Shown piece after piece: positions 28,601-36,659 of a DNA stretch of 64,000 nt; positions within the stretch are counted from its first letter, which is position 1, and every line of letters begins with the position of its first letter. The notes beneath the pieces are model-generated. The model made no database searches. It was not told the DNA's origin and saw nothing but the letters and a program-made list of their open reading frames with translations. The position numbers and the translations under genes were made by a program. The DNA is from Streptomyces sp. NBC_00237 (GTDB lineage Bacteria; Actinomycetota; Actinomycetes; Streptomycetales; Streptomycetaceae). The stretch covers positions 1,172,501 to 1,236,500 of the forward strand of contig NZ_JAPEMT010000001.1 in assembly GCF_026342435.1 (NCBI RefSeq), given 5' to 3'.

Positions 28601-30577
28601 CGAGGCGCCTGGGAGTCCGTGAAGCGGCACTTCCGGGAGCTCGGGCACGACACCCAGTCCGAGGACTTCACGGTCGTCGGCGTCGGCGACATGTCCGGTG
28701 ACGTGTTCGGCAACGGCATGCTGCTGAGCGAGCACATCCGCCTGGTGGCCGCCTTCGACCACCGGCACATCTTCATCGACCCGAACCCGGACGCCGCCGT
28801 CTCGTACGCCGAGCGCCGCCGCCTCTTCGAGCTGCCGCGCAGCTCCTGGGCCGACTACAACAAGGACCTGCTCTCGCAGGGCGGCGGCATCCACGCCCGC
28901 AGCGCCAAGTCCATCCCGGTGAACGCCGCGATGCGCGAGGCGCTGGGTCTGGAGGCGGGCGTCTCCAAGATGACCCCGGCCGACCTGATGCAGGCCATCC
29001 TCAAGGCGCCGGTCGACCTGCTGTGGAACGGCGGCATCGGCACGTACGTGAAGTCGTCCGCCGAGGCCAACGCTGACGTCGGCGACAAGGCGAACGACGC
29101 CATCCGCGTCAACGGCGAGGACCTGCGGGTCAAGGTCGTCGGCGAGGGCGGCAACCTGGGGGCGACGCAGCTGGGCCGCATCGAGTTCGCCCGGGCCGGC
29201 GGCCGGATCAACACCGACGCGATCGACAACAGCGCCGGTGTGGACACCTCCGACCACGAGGTGAACATCAAGATCCTGCTCAACGCGCTCGTCACCGACG
29301 GCGACATGACGGTCAAGCAGCGCAACAAGCTGCTGGCGCAGATGACCGACGAGGTCGGCACGCTGGTGCTGCGCAACAACTACGCGCAGAACACCGCCTT
29401 GGCGAACGCGGTCGCGCAGTCGCCGTCGCTGCTGCACGCGCACCAGCGCTTCATGCGGCGCCTGACGCGCGACGGGCACCTGGACAGGGCGCTGGAGTTC
29501 CTGCCCAACGACCGCCAGATCCGGGAACTGTTGAACAACGGCAAGGGCCTCTCGCAGCCCGAGCTGGCCGTCCTCATGGCGTACACGAAGATCACCGTCG
29601 CGGACGAGCTGATCTCCACCGAGCTCCCCGACGACCCGCACCTGCGGGTGCTGCTGCACGAGTACTTCCCCGCCGCCCTGCGGGAGAAGTTCGCCGAGCA
29701 GATCGACGCGCACGCGCTGCGCCGGGAGATCATCACGACGGTGCTGGTCAACGACACCGTCAACACCGGTGGTTCGACCTTCCTGCACCGGTTGCGCGAA
29801 GAGACCGGCGCGTCCATCGAGGAAGTCGTACGGGCACAGTTCGCGGCCCGCGCGATCTTCGGCCTCAGTGAGGTCTGGGAGGCCGTCGAGGCCCTCGACA
29901 ACCAGGTCGCCGCCGAGGTCCAGACCCAGATCCGGCTGCACTCGCGGCGGCTGGTCGAGCGCGGCACCCGCTGGCTGCTGGGCAACCGCCCGCAGCCGCT
30001 GGAGATCGGCGAGACCGTCGCGTTCTTCAGCGCGGGCGTGGCGCGCGTCTGGGACGACCTGCCGAAGCTGCTGCGCGGCGCAGACCTGGAGTGGTACCAG
30101 GGCATCCTGGACGAGCTCACCGCGGCGGGCGTGCCGGAGGGGCTGGCGCTGCGCGTGGCGGGCTTCTCCTCGGCGTTCCCGATCCTCGACGTCGTCGCCA
30201 TCGCGGACCGCCTCGACAAGGACCCGATGGACGTCGCCGAGGTGTACTACGACCTCGGCGACCGGCTCGGCATCACGCAGCTGATGGACCGCATCATCGA
30301 TCTGCCGCGCGCCGACCGCTGGCAGTCCATGGCCCGCGCGTCCATCCGCGAGGACCTGTACGCCGCCCACGCGGGCCTGACCCAGGACGTCCTGTCCGTC
30401 GGGAACGGCACCTCCACGCCGGAGCAGCGCTACAAGGCGTGGGAGGAGAAGAACGCGGCCCTGCTGGGGCGCGCGCGTTCCACCCTGGAGGAGATCCAGG
30501 GCTCGGACGACTTCGACCTGGCGAACCTGTCGGTCGCGATGCGCACCATGCGCACGCTGCTGCGCAACCGGGTCTGA
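25643..30577 (+). CDS. gdh: NAD-specific glutamate dehydrogenase, large GDH-180 class
   Basis: 1644 residues from ATG 25643. Converts glutamate to 2-oxoglutarate and ammonium with NAD+. The class has a long N-terminal region with ACT-like domains (about 1-600), a catalytic core (about 750-1250) and a helical C-terminal region. Seen in the core: [41 protein letters not shown] (substrate Lys region), [16 protein letters not shown] (Rossmann-type GxGxxxG-like turn) and [15 protein letters not shown]. Residue count and motifs match the 180-kDa enzyme first characterised in S. clavuligerus. Monocistronic, ended by a strong hairpin. Confidence 0.97.
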   Translation: [1644 protein letters not shown]

Positions 30578-30596
30578 TCCGGCAGAGCACTGACGC

Positions 30597-30630
30597 GAGG
30601 GGCCCCACCACGGTTGTGGTGGGGCCCCTC
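30597..30630. terminator. Bidirectional terminator after gdh
   Basis: Perfect 15-bp stem GAGGGGCCCCACCAC / GTGGTGGGGCCCCTC with loop GGTT. It lies between gdh (plus) and the convergent GT87-like gene (minus, stop at 30637). Confidence 0.92.
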
Positions 30631-30636
30631 GGGTGC

Positions 30637-31878
30637 TCACCGCGTGACCGTGGAGGCCCAGAGACGGCGGCACGCCAGTACGGCGGCCCACAGCAGCAGT
30701 CCGTTGCGCACGAGCATCAGCAGGCAGCCGTAGACCGTCCCCGAGGTCACCTGTCCGTACGCCAGGGGATACGCGAGGGTGCTGACGAAGGCCGCCACCA
30801 GCAGGAGCCTCACCACGGGGCGCAGGACGGTCTCGCGCAGCGTCATGCACACGGCGGACAGGCCGATCAGCCAGATCATGTACTGCGGGCTGATCACCCT
30901 GCTGGTGACCACGAAGAGGAGCACGGCGCACAGTGCGGCGTCGCACGCCGTCGCGGGGGTCCAGCGCCGTGCTTTCACGCGCCAGAGCAGGAGCCAGCCG
31001 AACGCCAGCACTGTCAGGAGCAAGGAGGCGTGTGCGACCGTGCTGACGTACGGGCCCATGAACTCCATCGCCCCGTACCGGTACTCGACCCGGTACGCCC
31101 CGCGGGTGGGCAGTCCGGTCAGCCGGGCGAGCGCCAGGAGGGTGCCGCCCAGCGACTCGATCTGCACGCCCCTGTTGCCCTGCTGGCGCAGGAAGTCGAA
31201 GGTGTGCGAGAACGCCAGCGCCAGCACCCCGAGGAGCACCGCGGCGGACGCGACGGCCGACCCCCACGCCGCCCTGGTGGTACGCCCCCGGGGTGCGCCC
31301 AGGAGCGCCAGTGCCGGCCACACCTTCACCAGGGCGCCGACGGCGGCCAGGGCACCCGACAGGAGCGGTGCGCGGCGCAGGGCGAGCAGCGAGAGGACCG
31401 CCAGCGCGGTCACCTGGACGTCGTACCGGACGAGCGGGACGTGCAGCAGCAGCGGCAGCCCCGCCACCCACACCCAGGCGCCCGACAGGCGGCCCTGCGG
31501 GCGTCCCGCGCGCACGAGCGCGACGGTGGCCAGGGCGTCGACGAGGAGGGTGAGCGCGACGAACGCCTGGAAGTAGCTCAGCCCCGGCAGCAGTGCGGGC
31601 GACAGGATCACCAGGGCGGCACCGGGCGGGTACTGCCACATCACGTCGTCCAGCGGGAAGGCGCCGGTGAGCAGTTGCTCGTACCAGGTCCGGTAGATCC
31701 GGTGGACCTCGCCGTTGATGCCGTCGCCGACCCGGCCGAACACCTCCGAGACCAGGAGGACCTGGAGGGCGCGGGTGAGGACCCACACGGCGGCGAGCCG
31801 GACGGGAGAGGGCCGGGGAGGGGCCCCGGGGGCCGCCGGGGCGAACGGGGTGCTGGGGGCGAGCTGCGGGGGCGTCAT
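30637..31878 (-). CDS. GT87-like polytopic membrane glycosyltransferase
   Basis: 413 residues with about ten hydrophobic helices. After a Pro/Ala-rich N-terminus comes the first helix, then an extracytoplasmic loop (GDGINGEVHRIYRTWYEQLLTG) and PLDDVMWQYPPGAALV, a pattern of the DUF2029/GT87 family of polyprenyl-phosphate-sugar-dependent mannosyl- or glucosyltransferases. Such GT-C enzymes add sugars outside the membrane. The acceptor is unknown; the position beside a polysaccharide exporter suggests cell-wall glycan or a lipoglycan. It starts 37 bp downstream of the ABC ATPase gene and probably ends that operon. Confidence 0.85.
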   Translation of the reverse strand: MTPPQLAPSTPFAPAAPGAPPRPSPVRLAAVWVLTRALQVLLVSEVFGRVGDGINGEVHRIYRTWYEQLLTGAFPLDDVMWQYPPGAALVILSPALLPGLSYFQAFVALTLLVDALATVALVRAGRPQGRLSGAWVWVAGLPLLLHVPLVRYDVQVTALAVLSLLALRRAPLLSGALAAVGALVKVWPALALLGAPRGRTTRAAWGSAVASAAVLLGVLALAFSHTFDFLRQQGNRGVQIESLGGTLLALARLTGLPTRGAYRVEYRYGAMEFMGPYVSTVAHASLLLTVLAFGWLLLWRVKARRWTPATACDAALCAVLLFVVTSRVISPQYMIWLIGLSAVCMTLRETVLRPVVRLLLVAAFVSTLAYPLAYGQVTSGTVYGCLLMLVRNGLLLWAAVLACRRLWASTVTR

Positions 31879-31915
31879 CGCGGGGATCTTAGAACGCCCG
31901 TCCTGGAAACAGCCG

Positions 31916-32755
31916 TCACCTGCCCTTCTCGGAGGTCGACTTCTCGTACGCGGCCACCACTTCCGCCGCGGGCCCGTCCATCCGCAGCGTCCCCGACTCC
32001 AGCCACAGGGCGCGGTCGCAGGTCTCGGTGATGGTTCTGTTGTGGTGGCTGACCAGGAACACCGTGCCCGCCTGCTCGCGCAGTTCGGCGATGCGCCGTC
32101 GGCTGCGCTCCTGGAAGCGTGCGTCGCCCGTGGACAGCGCCTCGTCGATCAGGAGCACCTCGTGGGTCTTGGCGGCGGCGATGGAGAACTTCAGCCGGGC
32201 GGCCATGCCGGAGGAGTAGGTGTTCATGGGCAGTGAGACGAAGTCGCCCTTCTCGTTGATGCCGGAGAAGTCGACGATGGAGTCGTAGTGCTCCCTGGCC
32301 TGGTGGCGCGTCATGCCCATCGCGAGAGTGCCCAGGACGACGTTCCGTTCCCCTGTCAGATCGTTCAACAGTGCTGCGTTCACTCCGAGGAGGGAGGGCT
32401 GGCCCCGGGTGAGGACGCGTCCCTCGTCGGCGGGGAGGAGCCCGGCCACCGCTTTGAGGAGCGTGGACTTGCCGGAGCCGTTGGAGCCGATCAGTCCGAT
32501 CGCCTCGCCCTTGTGTGCCACGAAGCTGACTCCCCGTACGGCGTGCACCTTCCGCACGGACGGTGACGGCCTGCGGGAGACCAGGCCCTGGAGGGCTCTC
32601 ACGGCGCTCCCTCGGCCCGAACCGGCTCCGTGCACCCGGTAGGTGATGTGCAGGCCGTCGACGACGACGGTGGGGGTGTCCTTCCGGGCGCTCTCCCCAG
32701 CGCTCTTCCCAGCACTCTCTACGGTGCTTTTCACGGTCTGAGCGTGCTCAGCCAC
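31916..32755 (-). CDS. Polysaccharide/teichoic-acid export ABC transporter, ATP-binding protein
   Basis: 279 residues from GTG 32755, overlapping the permease stop by 8 bp. Walker A GSNGSGKST, signature segment YSSGMAARLKFSIA (variant of LSGGQ seen in TagH/Wzt proteins), Walker B VLLIDEALSTGD, and H-loop VSHHNRTI. It resembles TagH/Wzt (ABC-2 exporters of undecaprenyl-linked polymers) but lacks the C-terminal carbohydrate-binding domain of Wzt, so it should not read the chain end itself. Works with the permease encoded immediately upstream. Confidence 0.93.
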   Translation of the reverse strand: MAEHAQTVKSTVESAGKSAGESARKDTPTVVVDGLHITYRVHGAGSGRGSAVRALQGLVSRRPSPSVRKVHAVRGVSFVAHKGEAIGLIGSNGSGKSTLLKAVAGLLPADEGRVLTRGQPSLLGVNAALLNDLTGERNVVLGTLAMGMTRHQAREHYDSIVDFSGINEKGDFVSLPMNTYSSGMAARLKFSIAAAKTHEVLLIDEALSTGDARFQERSRRRIAELREQAGTVFLVSHHNRTITETCDRALWLESGTLRMDGPAAEVVAAYEKSTSEKGR

Positions 32756-33698
32756 GGCCGTACCGCTCTTCCGCGTGCCAGAAGTAGACGAAGCCGCCGA
32801 CGCCCGCGACGAGCGCCCAGCCGACGGCCAGCGCCCACGCGTACGCGGGGAGCCCCGAAGCGCCGTAGCTGTCGATCAGGGCGTACCGCATCAGGGCGAT
32901 GTACACGGCGGCCGGATTGCACTCCAGGAGCACGCGTACGACGCCCGGGACGCTGTCGCCCTCGACGAGTTGCGCCACGCTCCACATCACACCGGACGTG
33001 TACATCCACGTGCGCAGCAGGAACGGCAGCAGCTGCGCCAGGTCCGGTGTGCGTGCCGCCAGGCGGGCCAGTGCCAGCGCGAGCCCCGTGTTGAAGACGG
33101 TCTGGAGCGCCAGCGCTGGGACGGCCAGCAGCCAGGAGGGCCGTGGAAGCTGCCCGCAGCACACCAGGATGGCGGCCAGGACGCCCAGGGAGATCAGCAG
33201 CTGCTGGAGCTGCTGGAGGGCGTACGAGACGGGCAGAGCGGCGCGGGGGAAGTGCAGGGCCCGCACCAGGCCGAGGTTGCCGCTGATGGCGCGGGTGCCC
33301 GCCATCAGGGTGCTCTGCGTGAACGACCACACGAAGACGCCGGTGACCAGGAACGGCACGAAGTCGGTGACGTCGTCCTTGGTGTGCATCAGCTCGCCGA
33401 AGACGACGTAGTACACCGCGGCGTTCAGCAGGGGCGTCAGCACCTGCCACAGCTGTCCGAGCCGCGCGCCGCTGAACTGTGCGGTCAGCCGGGCGGTGGC
33501 GAAGGCCGTCACGAAGTGGCGGCGCGACCACAGCTGACGGACGTACGCGGTCAGGGTGGGCCGTGCCCCGCTCACCGTGAGGCCGTGTGCGAGGGCGTAC
33601 GCGGTGAGGTCGGGAGGGAGATCCGGGAGGTCCGGGAGGTCCGCAGGCCCCGGAGGATCCGGGGGGAGAGGGCGGGGCGGTGCGAGGGGTGAGGCCAT
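32748..33698 (-). CDS. Polysaccharide/teichoic-acid export ABC transporter, permease
   Basis: 316 residues. A Pro-rich N-terminal tail of about 35 residues, then the ABC-2 permease pattern (LWQVLTPLLNAAVYYVVFGELM near 82-103) with six predicted helices, as in TagG/Wzm. First gene of a three-gene minus-strand operon, divergent from a TetR regulator; the 134-bp gap contains repeated GACGTCGAAACG elements. Forms the channel for the ATPase encoded by the next gene. Confidence 0.92.
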   Translation of the reverse strand: MASPLAPPRPLPPDPPGPADLPDLPDLPPDLTAYALAHGLTVSGARPTLTAYVRQLWSRRHFVTAFATARLTAQFSGARLGQLWQVLTPLLNAAVYYVVFGELMHTKDDVTDFVPFLVTGVFVWSFTQSTLMAGTRAISGNLGLVRALHFPRAALPVSYALQQLQQLLISLGVLAAILVCCGQLPRPSWLLAVPALALQTVFNTGLALALARLAARTPDLAQLLPFLLRTWMYTSGVMWSVAQLVEGDSVPGVVRVLLECNPAAVYIALMRYALIDSYGASGLPAYAWALAVGWALVAGVGGFVYFWHAEERYGRG

Positions 33699-33832
33699 GA
33701 AGGGCTGCTTTCGCTGGACGTCTGTCGCCCGACGTCGAAACGTCGGAACGGGACCGTATCGTCGTGACGTCGACAGTAGGACGACTCGACGTCGAAACGC
33801 AACCGTTCCGTCCTGACGTTAGGATTCCGGGC
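33699..33832. promoter_or_regulatory. Divergent promoter region with repeated GACGTCGAAACG elements
   Basis: Between the permease gene (minus) and the TetR gene (plus). CGACGTCGAAACG occurs at 33730-33742 and again at 33787-33799, 57 bp apart. The second copy contains the palindrome TCGACGTCGA, and TGACGTCGAC lies between (33765-33774). Likely operator(s) of the TetR protein; which element is bound cannot be decided from sequence. Confidence 0.6.
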
Positions 33833-34480
33833 ATGACGACCGATCCGCACTTCCCGCCCCCCGCAGGCGCGCGCACCGCGAAACGGACCCCCGCCGGTGC
33901 CGCCGTGCTGCGCGAGGACGTCACCGAGGCCATCCGGGCCGCCGTCTTCGCCGAACTGGCCGCCGTCGGCTACGCCCGGATGTCCATCGAGGGCATCGCC
34001 CGCCGCGCGGGCGTCGGCAAGACCGCCGTCTACCGGCGCTGGCGCTCCAAACTGCACCTCGTGCTCGACCTGGTGTCCGCCTTCGCGGTGGACGGGCTGC
34101 CCGCCCCCGCCACGGGCTCCCTGTACGGCGACGTGCGCGCCCTCATCGAGGTGCTCGCGCGCGCCCTGCGCCACCCCGTCGCCTCCCAGGTCATCCCCGA
34201 CCTGCTGGTCGAGGCCGTCCGCAACCCCGAGATCGCCCAGACGATCAGGGCCGCCCTGCTCGACCCCCAGCACGGCATCGCGGCAGGGCTCGTGAGGGAC
34301 GCCGTGGCGCGCGGTGAACTCCCCGAGGGGACGGACGTCGAACGGGTCCTGGATCTGGTGGCCGGGCCGCTGTACTGGCGGCTGGTCGTCATGCGTACCG
34401 AACCCGCCCAGGGATACGACACCCACATGGATGACCTTGCGAGGGCCGCCGTCGCCGCCCTCACCGCCCGCACTGCCTGA
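33833..34480 (+). CDS. TetR/AcrR-family transcriptional regulator
   Basis: 215 residues from ATG 33833. N-terminal helix-turn-helix (about 28-75: MSIEGIARRAGVGKTAVYRRWRSKLHLVLD) and a TetR_C-type ligand domain. Divergent from the polysaccharide exporter, so it probably represses that operon and itself. The ligand is unknown; control by a cell-wall precursor or envelope-active compound would fit the setting but is inference. Confidence 0.93.
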   Translation: MTTDPHFPPPAGARTAKRTPAGAAVLREDVTEAIRAAVFAELAAVGYARMSIEGIARRAGVGKTAVYRRWRSKLHLVLDLVSAFAVDGLPAPATGSLYGDVRALIEVLARALRHPVASQVIPDLLVEAVRNPEIAQTIRAALLDPQHGIAAGLVRDAVARGELPEGTDVERVLDLVAGPLYWRLVVMRTEPAQGYDTHMDDLARAAVAALTARTA

Positions 34481-34621
34481 ACCAGCAGGTGCGCCGGGGT
34501 GGCGGGCGTAAGGGAGGCTCGTGCGCCCGCCCGTCACCCGTGTCACGGCGTTGACGGCAGGCATGAAGAAAGAGCCCCGGTCCGGCATGCTCCTTGGGCT
34601 GTCTTCACAGGGAGAGAAACC

Positions 34622-35347
34622 ATGCACCAGTCCGCTTACGACCAGATGGCGCTCTGTGTGAAGGAGTACATGCCCGCGACGAAGCGGCACCGCGTCGTCG
34701 ATCTCGGGTCCCGGATCTCGCCGGGTCAGAGCCTCACTCACCGCGCCCTGCTCGCCGACCACAAGGTCGACTACGTGGGCGTCGACGTCCTCGACGGGCC
34801 GAACGTCGACCGGGTCATGAAGGACCCCTACCGCATCCCGCTCGCGTCGCGCAGCGTCGACGTCGTCCTCTCCGGGCAGGCGTTCGAGCACATTCCGTTC
34901 TTCTGGGCGTCCGTCATGGAGATCGGCCGGGTGCTGCGCCCGGGCGGACACGCCTTCATCACCGCGCCCTCGCGCGGCAACGCGCACGACGCGCAAGACT
35001 GCTGGCGCTACTACCCGGACGGCTTCCGCGCCATGGCCGCGTACTGCGGGCTCGAACTCCGCGAGGCGTTCACCGACTTCCCGCCCACCAAGGGCATCCG
35101 GCACGACTACCAGGCCATCGACGCCAAGCACGCCTACTGGGGCGACTCCGTGGGCGTCTTCCGCAGGCCGCGCCGCGCACCCCACCTGCCGTACCGGATC
35201 TCGCGGGCGATCGTCCGCGAGGTGACGATCCGCTGGGCCAACCACATCGGCGGGGTCGACGGCATCCCCGTGCCGGGCGCCCACCCCGACCGCGTGCTCG
35301 CCGGTCGCCCCCGGCAGGTGCCCGCGCCCGCCGAAGCGGTGCGGTAG
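34622..35347 (+). CDS. Class I SAM-dependent methyltransferase
   Basis: 241 residues from ATG 34622 with GGGAGAGAAA upstream. SAM-binding glycine motif VVDLGSR (about 24-30), acidic motif YVGVDVLDGPNVD, and a type-11 core (SRSVDVVLSGQAFEHIPFFW, then GRVLRPGGHAFITAPS). The C-terminal 80 residues are basic and may be a specificity region. Lies between the exporter regulator and a TylF-type methyltransferase, so a sugar or glycan substrate is likely, but this is inference from position. Confidence 0.85.
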   Translation: MHQSAYDQMALCVKEYMPATKRHRVVDLGSRISPGQSLTHRALLADHKVDYVGVDVLDGPNVDRVMKDPYRIPLASRSVDVVLSGQAFEHIPFFWASVMEIGRVLRPGGHAFITAPSRGNAHDAQDCWRYYPDGFRAMAAYCGLELREAFTDFPPTKGIRHDYQAIDAKHAYWGDSVGVFRRPRRAPHLPYRISRAIVREVTIRWANHIGGVDGIPVPGAHPDRVLAGRPRQVPAPAEAVR

Positions 35348-35684
35348 CCGGGTCAGGGGTACGGCGGCGGACCGGAGCCGGGGCGGTGCGAGCCGTACGC
35401 CCTGGTGTCCGGTCCTGGTGTCCGGCCCCGGTGTCCGGTCCTGGTGTCCGGCCCCGGTGTTCGGTCAGGCGCCCGCACCGACGTCAGGACCCGGCCTCGG
35501 CAGTCACCCGAACGTGGAGGACGTCGGAGTGCGTGGCAGCCCGCCGGTCCGTCGGGAGTGGGCCGGTCCACGTGCGTTGCGGGTGAGCAGCGTTCTCGTG
35601 CAGCTGCTGACGTATACACACCAAGTGGCCCGAAGTTGACGAAATATGAGCGGGTGGGCATATTTCCGCGTACTGTCCGTGCGC
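35348..35684. other. Spacer between two methyltransferase genes
   Basis: 337 bp without a supported gene. It holds an imperfect inverted repeat (GGGGTACGGC at 35356-35365 with GCCGTACGCCC at 35392-35402) that may end the upstream transcript, then the 13-bp array at 35404-35468. The last 90 bp before the TylF gene are A/T-richer (ACGTATACACACC near 35610) and may hold its promoter. Confidence 0.5.
35404..35468. repeat. 13-bp tandem array
   Basis: Five units of GGTGTCCGG[TC]CC[TC]. Copies 1 and 3 are identical and copies 2 and 4 are identical, so the array looks like a 26-bp duplication of a 13-bp pair; copy 5 is diverged. Confidence 0.93.
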
Positions 35685-36521
35685 ATGGTATGGCGTAACG
35701 CCGTGAACGGCGTCCTCCAGCAACTGACCGGCTACCAGCTGCGACGCGTCCCGGTGCCCGGCCAGCGCCCCCGTCGGACCACCCGTCCCGCAGCATCCGT
35801 CCCCGCCGCCGCGCCCAGGCCGAAGTCCGCGCCCAGGACGGGTCTCACGTTTCCCGCCGACTACGACGACGCGGCGAAGGAGATCATCCGTGCGGTGAAG
35901 CCGTACTCGATGACTTCACCGGAGCGCCTCAACGCCTTCGTCCTGGCCACCCGGCACATCGTCAAACACGACATCCCCGGCGCGATCGTGGAGTGCGGGG
36001 TGTGGCGCGGCGGCAGCATGCAGGCATGCGCGAAGACCCTCCTCGCCGAGGGGGTCGAGGACCGGGAGCTGTACCTCTTCGACACGTTCGAGGGAATGAC
36101 CCCGCCCACCGACGAGGACAAGCGCCTCGACGGCAGGTCGGCACAGGAACTCCTCGACGTCCAGGGCAAGGACCGTCCGATCTGGGCCGTCGCCTCCCTG
36201 GACGACGTCAAGTCGGGTTTCGAGAAGGTGCCTTACCCGGCCGAGCGGCTGCACTACGTGCAGGGCAAGGTCGAGGACACCGTCCCGGGCGAGGCGCCGG
36301 AGCAGATCGCGATCCTCCGTCTGGACACCGACTGGTACGCCTCCACCAAGCACGAGTTGAAGCACCTGTACGCGCGTCTGGTGAGCGGCGGGGTGCTGCT
36401 CATCGACGACTACGGGTACTGGCAGGGCTCGCGGCAGGCCGTCGACGAGTTCCTGGAGGAGACCGGCGAGCAGTTGCTCCTGCTGCGCATGGACGAGGGG
36501 CGCATCGCCGTCAAGCCGTAG
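35685..36521 (+). CDS. TylF/MycF-family O-methyltransferase
   Basis: About 278 residues from ATG 35685; ATG 35646 and a GTG between them are other possible starts, none with a clear ribosome site. A family-defining SAM region IVECGVWRGGSMQACAKTL, the metal-binding LRLDTDWYASTKHEL and VLLIDDYGYWQGSRQAVDEF (Mg2+-dependent sugar O-methyltransferase type, as in macrocin methyltransferase), and a final short beta hairpin. In antibiotic clusters such enzymes methylate deoxysugars; here, among glycan genes, the acceptor could be an envelope sugar. Confidence 0.88.
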   Translation: MVWRNAVNGVLQQLTGYQLRRVPVPGQRPRRTTRPAASVPAAAPRPKSAPRTGLTFPADYDDAAKEIIRAVKPYSMTSPERLNAFVLATRHIVKHDIPGAIVECGVWRGGSMQACAKTLLAEGVEDRELYLFDTFEGMTPPTDEDKRLDGRSAQELLDVQGKDRPIWAVASLDDVKSGFEKVPYPAERLHYVQGKVEDTVPGEAPEQIAILRLDTDWYASTKHELKHLYARLVSGGVLLIDDYGYWQGSRQAVDEFLEETGEQLLLLRMDEGRIAVKP

Positions 36522-36530
36522 CCCGGCAGG

Positions 36531-36566
36531 CGTGCGGGCAGACATACGGGCAGACGTGCGGGAGGG
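36531..36566. repeat. 12-bp tandem array after the TylF-type gene
   Basis: Three units of about CGTGCGGGCAGA (36531-36542, 36543-36554, 36555-36566), starting 9 bp after the stop codon and running into the terminator stem. Confidence 0.85.
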
Positions 36567-36593
36567 GCTCGGCGGTGTCCGCCGGGCCCCTCC
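36561..36593. terminator. Bidirectional terminator between convergent genes
   Basis: 15-bp stem GGAGGGGCTCGGCGG / CCGCCGGGCCCCTCC with one wobble and a TGT loop. Separates the TylF-type gene from the convergent glycosyltransferase fusion. Confidence 0.85.
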
Positions 36594-36610
36594 GTCATGG
36601 TCCTCCGGGA

Positions 36611-36649
36611 GTTCTTACGGGCAGTTCTTACGGGCACTTCCTACGGGTC
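36611..36649. repeat. 13-bp tandem array before the glycosyltransferase stop
   Basis: Three units of about GTTCTTACGGGCA (36611-36623, 36624-36636, 36637-36649). Ends 11 bp from the stop of the minus-strand fusion gene. Second array in the same 138-bp spacer. Confidence 0.9.
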
Positions 36650-36659
36650 TTCCAGGGGG

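Noticed and set aside
25724..31786. Open frame of 2020 residues antisense to gdh and part of the GT87-like gene
   Set aside because: Shadow of gdh in the complementary frame; crosses a strong terminator and a convergent gene boundary; composition is Val/Leu/Asp/Arg-rich without domains.
35646..35684. Longer start of the TylF-type gene at 35646
   Set aside because: The extra 13 residues have no ribosome site and the region upstream looks like a promoter; kept only as an alternative.
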